Shown: positions 1-8,498 of the stretch, piece by piece
Numbering within the stretch: position 1 is the first letter of the stretch
Layout: each line of letters begins with the position of its first letter
Origin: Sneathiella chinensis
GTDB taxonomy: Bacteria; Pseudomonadota; Alphaproteobacteria; Sneathiellales; Sneathiellaceae
Assembly (NCBI RefSeq): GCF_012720115.1
Contig: NZ_VNWN01000002.1
Coordinates: 806,001-870,000, forward strand
Direction: 5' to 3'
Length of the DNA: 64,000 nt
The notes under the pieces: model-generated
Seen by the model: only the letters and a program-made list of their open reading frames with translations
Told to the model about the DNA's origin: nothing
Databases searched by the model: none
Made by a program: the position numbers and the translations under genes

Positions 1-1153
1 GATCATAGCGGGCGGAGATGTCGCGCCCCGGAACAATCATGTGATCATTGCGGATATGGGGCAGGGTGGCCGGGGACCATTCCAGAACCGTTCCTGTTTG
101 CGGCAGGAAGTTTTCGTCCGGGTCTTCGGCATAGAGGCGAACCTCGATGGCGTGCCCTGTGAAGGTGATGTCCGCCTGTTCTTTGGGCAGGGGGGCGTCG
201 CTGGCAATGCGGAACTGCCAGTCCACCAGATCGATCCCGGTAATATATTCGGTGACCGGATGCTCCACCTGCAGGCGGGTGTTCATTTCGATGAAATAGT
301 ATTCCCCCGACGGCAGCATCAGGAACTCGACCGTTCCGACACCGCGATAATTGATGCTGCGGGCGGCCTGAACGGCATCCGCCCCAAGGCGTTCGCGAAG
401 GTCTTCTTCCAGAACCGTTGAGGGGGCTTCCTCGATGACTTTCTGGTTGCGACGCTGACATGTGCAGTCCCGTTCGAACAGGTGAACCACATTGCCATGG
501 GCATCCGCAGCAACCTGCACCTCGATATGGCGCACCGTGGTCAGGGCTTTTTCCAGAATGACGGCATCAGACCCGAAGGCTGAGGCGGCCTCGGCCCTTG
601 CAGAAGCCAGCAGGCTTTCGAAATCATTCATATCCTCGACCAGACGCATGCCGCGACCGCCGCCGCCTGCGGCCGCCTTGATCAGGACCGGCAGGCCGAT
701 TTTTTCGGCTTCGATGGCAAGTGTTTCGTCGGACTGATCCGCGCCGTTATAGCCCGGAATGCAGGGCACGCCGTTCTCGATCATCTTCTGTTTGGCGGCG
801 CCCTTGTCCCCCATCAGGCGGATGGCGTCCGCATCCGGCCCCATGAAGGTGATGCCCGCCTTTTGGCAAGCCGCAGCGAATTCCGGGTTTTCCGACAGGA
901 AGCCGTATCCGGGATGGATGGCATCCACCTGTTCGGCCCGGGCCACAGTGATGATCCGCTCAATATCCAGATAGGGTTCCCCATGACCCGGAAGGTCCGG
1001 CAAAAAGACAGCCTTGTCCGCCAGTTGGGTATGGGGGGTGCCCCGATCGGTTTCCGTAAAGAGGGAGACCGTTCTGATCCCCATTTTTTCAGCGGTTTTG
1101 ATAATGCGTGCGGCGATTTCACCGCGATTGGCAATGAGAACACTCTCTATCAT
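1..1153 (-). CDS. atuF: Geranyl-CoA/acyl-CoA carboxylase biotin-carboxylase subunit, 3' end cut by window edge
   Basis: The first 384 residues of a biotin-dependent acyl-CoA carboxylase alpha subunit are visible; the frame runs off the window edge. The N-terminus (MIESVLIANRGEIAARI) is typical of biotin carboxylases, and the ATP-grasp glycine loop (AAGGGGRGM) lies near residue 160. The motifs EMNTRLQVEHPVTE and EVRLYAEDP follow. This subunit carboxylates biotin using ATP and bicarbonate; a biotinyl-carrier domain is expected beyond the edge but cannot be seen. The ATG overlaps the stop of the upstream AtuA gene as ATGA, so the two are probably translationally coupled. Its neighbours (AtuA, C, D, E) favour the geranyl-CoA enzyme over methylcrotonyl-CoA carboxylase (LiuD). 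That is inference, because the two are close homologues. Confidence 0.85.
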   Translation of the reverse strand, partial: MIESVLIANRGEIAARIIKTAEKMGIRTVSLFTETDRGTPHTQLADKAVFLPDLPGHGEPYLDIERIITVARAEQVDAIHPGYGFLSENPEFAAACQKAGITFMGPDADAIRLMGDKGAAKQKMIENGVPCIPGYNGADQSDETLAIEAEKIGLPVLIKAAAGGGGRGMRLVEDMNDFESLLASARAEAASAFGSDAVILEKALTTVRHIEVQVAADAHGNVVHLFERDCTCQRRNQKVIEEAPSTVLEEDLRERLGADAVQAARSINYRGVGTVEFLMLPSGEYYFIEMNTRLQVEHPVTEYITGIDLVDWQFRIASDAPLPKEQADITFTGHAIEVRLYAEDPDENFLPQTGTVLEWSPATLPHIRNDHMIVPGRDISARYD

Positions 1154-3009
1154 GTTGACGCACTCCGACGGGCGTTTTGCTGTTGGGCCTGTTCCGCAAG
1201 GGACGCAGGAACCGGAACGGGCATGGCCAGAATTTGCTGGCCATAGGTCTTGGCCTGACTGTCCAGATGAAGCGACGAAGTGCCCCCGCCGCCAAGGCTG
1301 TTTTCAATCAGGAAGTTGAAGGCCCCCATTCCCGGAAGAGGGAACCGGGATGTGTCCCCCTTGGCGTTATGGGAAAACCATGCGCCGACAGCCTCCGGGG
1401 TGAGGGCCGCTGCGATGTAAGGGGTGTAATCCGGGCTTCGGGACAGGACGCCCACATTGGCGTGATTGCCCTTGTCGCCGCTTCTGGCGACGGCCAGATC
1501 AATCAGCGGAACAGAGACGGTGCCATCTTCATCAAGGCCGGTGGCCGGGGGCATCGTCATCGCGTCAGGTGTCGTGGCGGTGTCCGCCCCCGGTTCTGAA
1601 AAGGCGGGATGCTGTATCTGGTAAGGGATTTTTTCCCCATCCAGATAGACCGCTGGTGAGATGAAATCCTTGCCCAGCAGGAACGAGAACAGGGCTACAA
1701 CCGGTGTGATCTTTGGCCGTCCCGCGGCCCCGCCGGAGCACCGCCCCGTGGTCATGGAGAGAGCAACACCCGTGGCCTCTTTCGAGAACAGATCAAGGGC
1801 TTCCCGGTTGTCATGCCGGACATCAAGGCGCATGGTGACTTCGCGGGCCTCGCTTTCCGGGGCATTTCTGTTGTCGCCCCAAAGGGTCTGGGCGCCGACC
1901 AGATGAATGGCCGTCTCCCGGTAGTCGCCAAGATTTCTTTCCCGGAACAGGCGGCGGGTCCGCTTCAACAGCGATTCCGCAAAGGCCCGGCCCTTGGCCG
2001 CCGCATCGAAGCCGGTGATGACTGTGGTTGCCGTGGACCGGTATCCGCTTCGGGTGGTGGCGGAGACTTTATACTGCCCGGTGGGGGCAAGTCCCCGAAC
2101 GCCTTCGACAAGAACCGTGTTGGGGCCCGTTTCCGTCAGGGTGACCCCGGTAAAATCACAGATCACATCGGGAACGATATAGGCCGCCGGATCGCCAATT
2201 TCATAGAGGATTTGTTCCCCGACGGTCAGCCGGGAAACCAGTCCGCCCGTATTGTCCGGCTTGGTGATTGAAAAGGTCCCGTCCGCGTGGCATTCGGCGA
2301 TGGGGTATCCCATATTGTCCCACCCATCGACCACATCCTGCCAATCGGTGAAATTGCCGCCGGTTGCCTGCGCGCCGCATTCGACAATATGTCCGGCCAG
2401 TGTGCCCGCGGCCAGCTTGTCGTAATCTTCCAGTGTCCAGCCGAACTCGTGGATCAGCGGGCCGAGGGTGACAGCGCTGTCAACGCAACGGCCGGTAATG
2501 ACAATATCCGCCCCTGCATCAAGGGCCGCCGCGATGGGGAAGGCCCCAAGATAGGCATTGGCACTGATCAGGGAGGAGGGCATCGGTGCGCCGGTGAACA
2601 TTTCCTTGATGTCCATGGCCTGCAGCTGGTCCTCCTGATCCATCAGGTCATCCCCTTCCACAAAGGCGATCCTGATATGGATATTCTGCTCCCGGGCGAT
2701 CTTGGCGACAGCCTCGGCGCAGGCGCGGGTGTTGACGCCGCCGGCATTGGCGACGACCTTGATGCCCTTGGCCTTGATATCTTTCAGAAGCGGGCCCATG
2801 ACCAGATCGACAAAGTCCCGGGCATATCCCAGTTCAGGGGATTTCTGCCGGGCCCGTGCCAGAATGGACATGGTGACCTCGGCCAGATAGTCGAACACCA
2901 GATAGTCAATATTCCCCTGCATGACCAGTTGCCGGGGGGCTTCCTGACTGTCCCCCCAATAGCCGGAGGCACCGCCAATGCGGATGGCTTTTCCTGTTGT
3001 CCCGGTCAT
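1150..3009 (-). CDS. atuA: AtuA family protein, acyclic terpene utilisation
   Basis: A 619-residue protein with the N-terminal AtuA (formerly DUF1446) domain at about residues 8-460 (IRIGGASGYWGDS near the start, ITGRCVDSAVTLGPL). The smaller AtuA-like C-terminal domain is at about 520-610 (ARSGDKGNHANVGVLSRS). In Pseudomonas, AtuA is needed for citronellol/geraniol growth, but its exact reaction is not settled. I chose the ATG at 3009 because AGGTGG precedes it at good spacing and it makes an ATGA overlap with the upstream hydratase gene. The frame is open further upstream but unlike the family there. The overlaps at both ends put it in the middle of a tight operon. Confidence 0.88.
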   Translation of the reverse strand: MTGTTGKAIRIGGASGYWGDSQEAPRQLVMQGNIDYLVFDYLAEVTMSILARARQKSPELGYARDFVDLVMGPLLKDIKAKGIKVVANAGGVNTRACAEAVAKIAREQNIHIRIAFVEGDDLMDQEDQLQAMDIKEMFTGAPMPSSLISANAYLGAFPIAAALDAGADIVITGRCVDSAVTLGPLIHEFGWTLEDYDKLAAGTLAGHIVECGAQATGGNFTDWQDVVDGWDNMGYPIAECHADGTFSITKPDNTGGLVSRLTVGEQILYEIGDPAAYIVPDVICDFTGVTLTETGPNTVLVEGVRGLAPTGQYKVSATTRSGYRSTATTVITGFDAAAKGRAFAESLLKRTRRLFRERNLGDYRETAIHLVGAQTLWGDNRNAPESEAREVTMRLDVRHDNREALDLFSKEATGVALSMTTGRCSGGAAGRPKITPVVALFSFLLGKDFISPAVYLDGEKIPYQIQHPAFSEPGADTATTPDAMTMPPATGLDEDGTVSVPLIDLAVARSGDKGNHANVGVLSRSPDYTPYIAAALTPEAVGAWFSHNAKGDTSRFPLPGMGAFNFLIENSLGGGGTSSLHLDSQAKTYGQQILAMPVPVPASLAEQAQQQNARRSAST

Positions 3010-3818
3010 TGTTCCACCTGCCATGAAGGTTTGCGTTTTTCGGCAAAGGCGGTTTGTCCTTCGATGCCTTCCGGGCTGCGGTTCAGGGCCGCAAATTTTT
3101 CTGCGGAATAGCGGATCATATCTTCGTCGGGGCGCTTGCCGACCTGCAACATGATGTCCTTGGTGGCCGCATTGGCCGCCGGTCCGCATTTGAGGACACG
3201 GGCCGCAACCTCTTCGGTGATGGCTTCCAGTTCTTCCGGTTCCGCCAGATATTGCCCGATCCCATATTCATAGGCGGCTTTCCCGTCGAAGCGTTCCGCC
3301 GTCAGGGCCAGTTGCCGCGCCCGGGTCAGGCCGATCCGCTTGACCACATAGGGCGCGATCTGGGCCGGGGCGACCCCAAGGGTGGTTTCCGGCATCCCCA
3401 TACGGGCCGAGGTGGACAGGATGGTGATATCCGCAAGACAGGCATATCCCATACCGCCGCCAAAGGCGGACCCTTCCACAACGGCAATGGTGGTTTGCGG
3501 AAGATATTCGAACCGACGGAACATCAGGCCCGCATTGGCGTTCCGTTCTGCCAGCGGGTCGCCGCCATCCCCGGCGTCGGTCGTGGCCTGGTTCTTCCGT
3601 TCCTTGATATCTCCGCCCGCGCAGAAATGCCCGCCAGCCCCCCTGAGGACGACCAGCCTGATGTCCGGTGTGTTTTCCAGCCATTCAACGACGGCGGCAA
3701 ATTCTGCGGCCATGGCGTTGTTGATGGCGTTTCTTTGTTCCGGTCGGTTGAAGGTGATGTCCAACCGTCCGTTCTTTTCCGCCAGCAGCAGAAACTCGGT
3801 CTTTGGAATCGCGTTCAT
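3006..3818 (-). CDS. atuE: Enoyl-CoA hydratase, probable isohexenylglutaconyl-CoA hydratase
   Basis: A 270-residue crotonase-fold protein. The oxyanion-hole segment GGHFCAGGD is at residues 62-70 and the second one, GSAFGGGM, at 116-123. Glu144 in PETTLG sits where crotonases place a catalytic acid/base. In the Atu pathway this step hydrates the carboxylated product of geranyl-CoA carboxylase; the assignment to that substrate rests on the neighbours, since the sequence alone only says crotonase superfamily. It lies 2 nt downstream of the acyl-CoA dehydrogenase gene and overlaps atuA by 4 nt, so it is in the same transcript. Confidence 0.85.
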   Translation of the reverse strand: MNAIPKTEFLLLAEKNGRLDITFNRPEQRNAINNAMAAEFAAVVEWLENTPDIRLVVLRGAGGHFCAGGDIKERKNQATTDAGDGGDPLAERNANAGLMFRRFEYLPQTTIAVVEGSAFGGGMGYACLADITILSTSARMGMPETTLGVAPAQIAPYVVKRIGLTRARQLALTAERFDGKAAYEYGIGQYLAEPEELEAITEEVAARVLKCGPAANAATKDIMLQVGKRPDEDMIRYSAEKFAALNRSPEGIEGQTAFAEKRKPSWQVEQ

Positions 3819-3820
3819 GA

Positions 3821-4987
3821 TCAGGCTCTCTTTTTCTTGCCGGGGTGAATGTTCATATGCTTGGCAATCACTTCCAGCATCACCTCGTTGGCGCCGCCCC
3901 CGATGGAGGTTACCCGCATGTCACGATAGGCCCGCGAGATGTAATTCTCGTTCATGACGCCCTGTCCGCCCCAGTATTGCAGACATTCCGTCGGAACGGT
4001 TATGGCCAGTCGGCCCAGAATATATTTCCCCATGGAGGCCAGCTTGGTTACATCCTCACCCGCCATATGCAGGTCGGTCGCCCGGTAGAGGAGAGAGCGA
4101 AGCGCCTCAATCTCTGCCGCAATGGAGGCCAGCTTGTGATAGACGGTCTGGTTGCTGAGGATCGAGGTGCCGAACACCTTGCGCTGTTCCGTGTATTCAA
4201 TGGTGTCTTCCACGCACATTTCCAGGACGCGAATACCACGCGCAACCGCGAACAGGCGTTCTTCCTGAAACTGTTCCATCTGATAGACAAAGCCCTTGCC
4301 TTCTTCACCAATCCGGTTGCGCACGGGCACCCGGACATCATCAAAGAACAGCTCGGCCGTATCGGAACTCACCAGTCCCAGCTTGTCCAGCTTGCGGGAG
4401 ACACTGACCCCTTTTGATTTCAGTGGCACAATGATCAGGGATTTGTTCCGGTGAATGGCGGTATCGTCCGATGTGTTGCACAGCAGGCAGATCCAGTCGC
4501 CCTGTACGCCATTGGTGATCCACATCTTGGAGCCGTTGATCACATAGTCGTCGCCGTCGCGGCGGGCGGTTGTCTTGATCTGGGCCACGTCCGACCCGGC
4601 GGAGTTTTCACTGACCCCGATGCAGCCGACCAGATTGCCGGCAATGGTGGGGGCCAGAAATTCCTCTTTCAGTTCTTTGCTGCCATGCTGGGCAAGGGCC
4701 GGGGTACACATGGTGGTCTGCACCCCGATAGAGGTGGAAACGCCGTTCCCGCGAATATTGCCAAGCGCCTCGGCAAACAGCATTTCATAGGAAAAGTCGA
4801 GGCCAAGGCCGCCATATTCAACGGGTTTTCCGATCCCCAGAAGCCCGGCATCGCCCAGCAGTTTCATCACTTCATGGGCAGGATAGATTTCCGCCTTTTC
4901 CCATTCGTCGATATAGGGATTGATGTGGTCTTCAATGATCCGCTTGGTGGTGCGCTGAAGTTCAAGATGTTCCTGTGTAAGCTGCAT
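3821..4987 (-). CDS. atuD: Acyl-CoA dehydrogenase, probable citronellyl-CoA dehydrogenase
   Basis: A 388-residue flavin-dependent acyl-CoA dehydrogenase. Signature segments include GCIGVSENSAGSD at about 121-133 and MWITNG at 155-160. The usual catalytic Glu near the C-terminus (as in medium-chain enzymes) is replaced, since the site reads GGGANE. Glu243 in FQEERL occupies the position used by isovaleryl-CoA dehydrogenase, which suits branched substrates. The open frame extends upstream of 4987, but the start at 4987 has an AGGG ribosome site and gives the family length. Placement between AtuC and AtuE supports oxidation of citronellyl-CoA to geranyl-CoA; a general branched acyl-CoA enzyme is the alternative. 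Confidence 0.87.
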   Translation of the reverse strand: MQLTQEHLELQRTTKRIIEDHINPYIDEWEKAEIYPAHEVMKLLGDAGLLGIGKPVEYGGLGLDFSYEMLFAEALGNIRGNGVSTSIGVQTTMCTPALAQHGSKELKEEFLAPTIAGNLVGCIGVSENSAGSDVAQIKTTARRDGDDYVINGSKMWITNGVQGDWICLLCNTSDDTAIHRNKSLIIVPLKSKGVSVSRKLDKLGLVSSDTAELFFDDVRVPVRNRIGEEGKGFVYQMEQFQEERLFAVARGIRVLEMCVEDTIEYTEQRKVFGTSILSNQTVYHKLASIAAEIEALRSLLYRATDLHMAGEDVTKLASMGKYILGRLAITVPTECLQYWGGQGVMNENYISRAYRDMRVTSIGGGANEVMLEVIAKHMNIHPGKKKRA

Positions 4988-5025
4988 TTTCCCTGTCCCT
5001 TGTTCTTGTTTTTTGTTTTGGTTTT

Positions 5026-6648
5026 TTACAGGCGGGCAACGCCAAATGTGTTGGGCCGAACGTCCCGATGGCGGGCGCCGTTTGTAATGGCGAGGCATTC
5101 GCCCAGAATTTTGCGGGTGTCCCGGGGATCGATGATCCCGTCATCCCAAACCTGGGATGTGGCATAGAGCGCCGAGGATGTTGCGTCATAATGGGAGAGA
5201 ATTTCTTCGCGCTGGGCGGTCATCTTGTCTTCATCCACATCAAGGCCGCGCCGCTCGGCGCTGCCGCGGGCAACAATTTCCAGAACCCCGGCAGCCTGTT
5301 CGCCGCCCATGACCGCGATACGGTGGTTGGGCCACGAGAACAGGAAGTCCGGATCATAGCCCCGGCCACACATGGCATAGTTCCCGGCCCCGAAAGAGGC
5401 GCCGACCATGATGGTGATGCGGGGAACGCGGGCGTTGGTGACGGCCTGAATCAGTTTGGACCCGTGCTTGATGATGCCAGCGGTTTCCGCATCCTTGCCG
5501 ACGATGAAGCCGGTGGTGTTTTGCAGGAAGACCAGCGGTGTTTCCGCCTGATCGCAAAGCTGGATGAACTGGGCCGCCTTGACGGCGCCTTTTGCAGTGA
5601 TCGGGCCATTATTGCCAATGATGCCGCAGCGGTACCCGTTCACATGGGCCCAGCCGCAAATGGTGAAGGGGTCGAAATCCTCCTTGAATTCAAGGAAGTC
5701 GGACCCATCGGCAACGCGGGCAATGATTTCCCGAACGTCTACCGGTTTCCGGTAATCGACCGGCACAACCCCCATCAGTTCCTCAGGGTCATAGAGGGGC
5801 GCGGGGGCCTCAAGCTGGCCCGTTCCCTCGGTTCGGGTTGGCCAGTTGGTGTTGCCAACCAAGTCCCGTGTCAGGGAAATGGCGTGGCGGTCATCTTCGG
5901 CCACCCATTCGGCGGTTCCGGCCACTTCGGCATGCATGGCGGCACCGCCCAGTTCTTCGTCGGTGGCAATTTCACCGGTCGCCATTTTAAGAAGCGGCGG
6001 GCCTGCCAGAAACATCTTGGCCTGATTGCGCACGGCAATGACATAATCGGACATGCCGGGAACATAGGCCCCGCCGGCGGTGGAACTGCCGTGAACCACG
6101 GTTACCTGCGGGATGCCGTCGGCGGACAAACGCGCCTGATTGGCAAACCGCCTGCCGCCAAGAACCGCAAAGGTCATATGCGTCAGGCGCAGGTTTCCGC
6201 CCCCGCTTTCCACCAGATTGACAACCGGCAGTTTCTGTTCGCGGGCGATCTGTTGCAGGCGGATGGTTTTCTGTGCCCCGGCCCATGTGCCGGTTCCGCC
6301 CTTGATGGCGCTGTCACTGGCGATCACGGCAACCCGCGTGCCGGCAACCTGCCCGATGCCGGTAATGACGCAGCCGCCCAGGACCTGATCCTTGCCATCG
6401 TCCTCGTGCAGGCCAAGCCCGGCAAGGGAGCTGAGAGCAAGGAAGGAACTGCCCGGATCCAGCAGGGCATCGATCCTCTCGCGGGGGAGCAGTTTGCCCG
6501 CCTTGTGGAACCGGTCCGCCTGACGGCCGCTCAGGTCCACGACTTTCTGTTCAAGGGTCCGCACATTTTCCAGCAGGGACAGCATGTCATTGCGGTTCTG
6601 CTCGAATTCCGGTGAACCGGTATCGATTTGGCTTTGCAGGGAAGGCAT
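5026..6648 (-). CDS. atuC: Acyl-CoA carboxylase carboxyltransferase subunit, probable geranyl-CoA carboxylase beta
   Basis: A 540-residue carboxyltransferase (PccB/MccB/AtuC fold), close to the length of Pseudomonas AtuC. The N-half carries VVNLVESGGG and VHGSSTAGGAYVPGMSDY; the C-half carries QNTTGFIVGKDAE, MVGASFGAGNYAMCGR and VMGGEQAAGVL, the paired oxyanion-hole regions of the two crotonase-like halves. It transfers CO2 from biotin to the acyl-CoA and partners the AtuF subunit at 1-1153. The gene lies 3 nt after atuB and 38 nt before atuD. MCC beta subunits share these motifs, so the geranyl-CoA specificity comes from the operon. Confidence 0.87.
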   Translation of the reverse strand: MPSLQSQIDTGSPEFEQNRNDMLSLLENVRTLEQKVVDLSGRQADRFHKAGKLLPRERIDALLDPGSSFLALSSLAGLGLHEDDGKDQVLGGCVITGIGQVAGTRVAVIASDSAIKGGTGTWAGAQKTIRLQQIAREQKLPVVNLVESGGGNLRLTHMTFAVLGGRRFANQARLSADGIPQVTVVHGSSTAGGAYVPGMSDYVIAVRNQAKMFLAGPPLLKMATGEIATDEELGGAAMHAEVAGTAEWVAEDDRHAISLTRDLVGNTNWPTRTEGTGQLEAPAPLYDPEELMGVVPVDYRKPVDVREIIARVADGSDFLEFKEDFDPFTICGWAHVNGYRCGIIGNNGPITAKGAVKAAQFIQLCDQAETPLVFLQNTTGFIVGKDAETAGIIKHGSKLIQAVTNARVPRITIMVGASFGAGNYAMCGRGYDPDFLFSWPNHRIAVMGGEQAAGVLEIVARGSAERRGLDVDEDKMTAQREEILSHYDATSSALYATSQVWDDGIIDPRDTRKILGECLAITNGARHRDVRPNTFGVARL

Positions 6649-6651
6649 GGA

Positions 6652-7524
6652 TTATCCCTTCACTTCTTTAAGAAAGTCCGAGTAAACGGCCCGGTGAAAT
6701 CCTTCAAAGGCAGGCAGTTTGTCATGGTCCGGGATTTGATAGTTGATGGTGGTGTTGGGCACACCGCCATCGACGCGCAAGGTGGTGCCGGTGATGAAGG
6801 CCGCCGCCGGGGTCATCAGGAAGACGACAGCGGCGGAAACCTCGGCCTCTGTACCAAGGCGCTTGGTTGGCATTTTCTTGCTGCGTTCGCGGATCGACTT
6901 CTTGTGTTCCTCGCCATAGGTATCCAGCCCTGAGGAGGCGATGATGCCGGGTGCCACCGCGTTGACGCGCACCCCGTGATGGGCCCATTCCAGCGCGGCG
7001 GTCTTGGTGAAGTTCACCATGCCGGCACGCGCTGCCCCGGAATGACCCATGTTGGGCATGGAATGCCAGAAGTCGGCGACGATATTGACGATGGTGCCAC
7101 CGGTTTCCTTCATGCTTTGAAGCAGGACCTCCCGGCTGACTAGAAACCCGCCGGTCAGGTTGTTGCGAACAACCGCTTCCCATCCGTTCAGGCTCAGATT
7201 CTCCAGCTTGACTGCAAACTGACCCCCGGCGTTGTTGACCAGATGATGGATGGGACCGTTCTCCTCGACGATCTCTGCGATGCTTTGCTTCACCGCCTCC
7301 TCGTTTCGGATATCAAAGGCCTTGGTTGCGGCCTGTCCGCCGTCTTCCTGAATTTCAGCCTGTACCGTGTCCAGTTTTTCCTGGGACCGGCCTGTCAGGA
7401 CTATTTTTGCGCCAAGGGCAGCCAGTTCATGGGCGATGCATCGTCCAATGCCGCTGCCCCCACCTGTGACGATGATGGTCTGTCCGCTGAAAAGGTCAGG
7501 TTTGAATACTGAAGCGTAGTTCAT
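6652..7524 (-). CDS. atuB: Short-chain dehydrogenase/reductase, AtuB-like (PECR-type)
   Basis: A 290-residue SDR. The NAD(P)-binding motif TGGGSGIGR is at residues 20-28 and NNAGG at 97-101. The classical catalytic Tyr-xxx-Lys is missing: the site reads HSGAARAG, giving Ser162 and Arg166 instead, and the usual catalytic Ser region reads VADF. The HSGAARAG motif and the C-terminal IPDHDKLP segment resemble peroxisomal trans-2-enoyl-CoA reductase (PECR), so an acyl-CoA reductase role is plausible (inference). It is the first gene of the operon, with a GGGAG ribosome site upstream of the ATG, and its promoter region is shared with the divergent IclR gene. Confidence 0.82.
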   Translation of the reverse strand: MNYASVFKPDLFSGQTIIVTGGGSGIGRCIAHELAALGAKIVLTGRSQEKLDTVQAEIQEDGGQAATKAFDIRNEEAVKQSIAEIVEENGPIHHLVNNAGGQFAVKLENLSLNGWEAVVRNNLTGGFLVSREVLLQSMKETGGTIVNIVADFWHSMPNMGHSGAARAGMVNFTKTAALEWAHHGVRVNAVAPGIIASSGLDTYGEEHKKSIRERSKKMPTKRLGTEAEVSAAVVFLMTPAAAFITGTTLRVDGGVPNTTINYQIPDHDKLPAFEGFHRAVYSDFLKEVKG

Positions 7525-7643
7525 GGGGCTCCCGTTTCTATGTCTGTTTCTTGTTCTTCTTTTTTCTGATGATCACAATTCATGCCAAAAAGATCAATGA
7601 AAAATATTTTGAATAAAGAATGATGATTTTGTATAGAAAATGA
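7525..7643. promoter_or_regulatory. Divergent promoter/operator region between the atu operon and its IclR regulator
   Basis: This 119-bp AT-rich gap separates two divergent starts. It contains a perfect palindrome AAAATATTTT at 7601-7610 and an imperfect dyad TTTTGTATAGAAAA at 7627-7640 that abuts the regulator's start codon. Either could be an IclR operator; no -35/-10 pair is clear enough to call. Confidence 0.5.
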
Positions 7644-8420
7644 ATGAAACTGGATTCGACAAAAAGACAGTCACAGGTCAAGCCTGTTGGGGCGGCCAAG
7701 CTGACAATCGAGATCATGCGGGCGCTGGCCCGGCATCGGGGGGCGATCGGTGTAACGCCGCTTGCCCGTCAGCTTGAGCGTTATCCGGGGACGGTTTATT
7801 CCATCCTGAAAACGCTGGAGGCAGAGGGGATCGTTGCATTCAACCGCCAGAGCAAGACCTACAAGCTGTCCCATGGGGGGATGCTGGAACTGACAGGATG
7901 GCGGAGCGGCGAGGAACTGCCGCAGCGTATCAGTCCGTTGCTGCTGGAGTTGTCCACTGAATTTGGTGTTTGTCTGTATTTGAGCCAGAAGGTGCGCGAG
8001 GATGCCATGGTGATCGTCGCCACGGCGGAACCGGACAAGCCGCTTGGTCTGTATGCGCGGGTCGGACATCGGTTTCCAACCGCGCTTGGGGGGACGGGAC
8101 GCCTTCTTCTGGGGTGGGAGGGGGCAGACGATGCGGTCCTGAAAGCGGCCTATGACAAGTGGCGCTGGCCGGGTGACAAGCCCGACTTTCACTCATGGGC
8201 AGCCTGCATCCGGCAGGACAGTATTGCCGGTTTCTCCTATGAGGAAGACAGCGTGCCGGAAGGGCTGGCATCCCTTGCCGTGCCGGTGGCCACGCCCGGC
8301 GCCGAGATTAAATATATCCTGAATGCCATCGGTCCGCGGGGGGAAATCGCCGGCAAGAATCTGCCGGCCCTTGTGTCCGGGATGAAGGACCTCGCGGCGC
8401 GTTCCCTTATTCTGATTTAA
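7644..8420 (+). CDS. IclR family transcriptional regulator (likely atu operon regulator)
   Basis: A 258-residue IclR-type protein with a winged-helix DNA-binding region at about residues 15-80 (GVTPLARQLERYPGTVYSILKTLEAEGIV). The C-terminal effector-binding IclR domain contains GHRFPTALGGTGRLLL. It is divergent from atuB across a 119-bp gap, the usual layout for a local regulator; control of the atu genes is inferred. In Pseudomonas the atu cluster is controlled by a TetR protein (AtuR), so this would be a regulator swap. The effector could be a terpenoid or acyl-CoA, but the sequence does not show which. The start lacks a strong ribosome site. Confidence 0.85.
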   Translation: MKLDSTKRQSQVKPVGAAKLTIEIMRALARHRGAIGVTPLARQLERYPGTVYSILKTLEAEGIVAFNRQSKTYKLSHGGMLELTGWRSGEELPQRISPLLLELSTEFGVCLYLSQKVREDAMVIVATAEPDKPLGLYARVGHRFPTALGGTGRLLLGWEGADDAVLKAAYDKWRWPGDKPDFHSWAACIRQDSIAGFSYEEDSVPEGLASLAVPVATPGAEIKYILNAIGPRGEIAGKNLPALVSGMKDLAARSLILI

Positions 8421-8498
8421 AGAAAGCCTACATTAAAAAAGACTACTTCCCGAAGGCCCGATGAGATAGCCTAGCGTACTGACAGGGATGGGGGAGTT

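Noticed and set aside
2287..3111. Plus-strand frame of 274 residues opposite atuA
   Set aside because: It is the complement of strongly coding DNA, lies across two overlapping atu genes and has no protein-like motifs.
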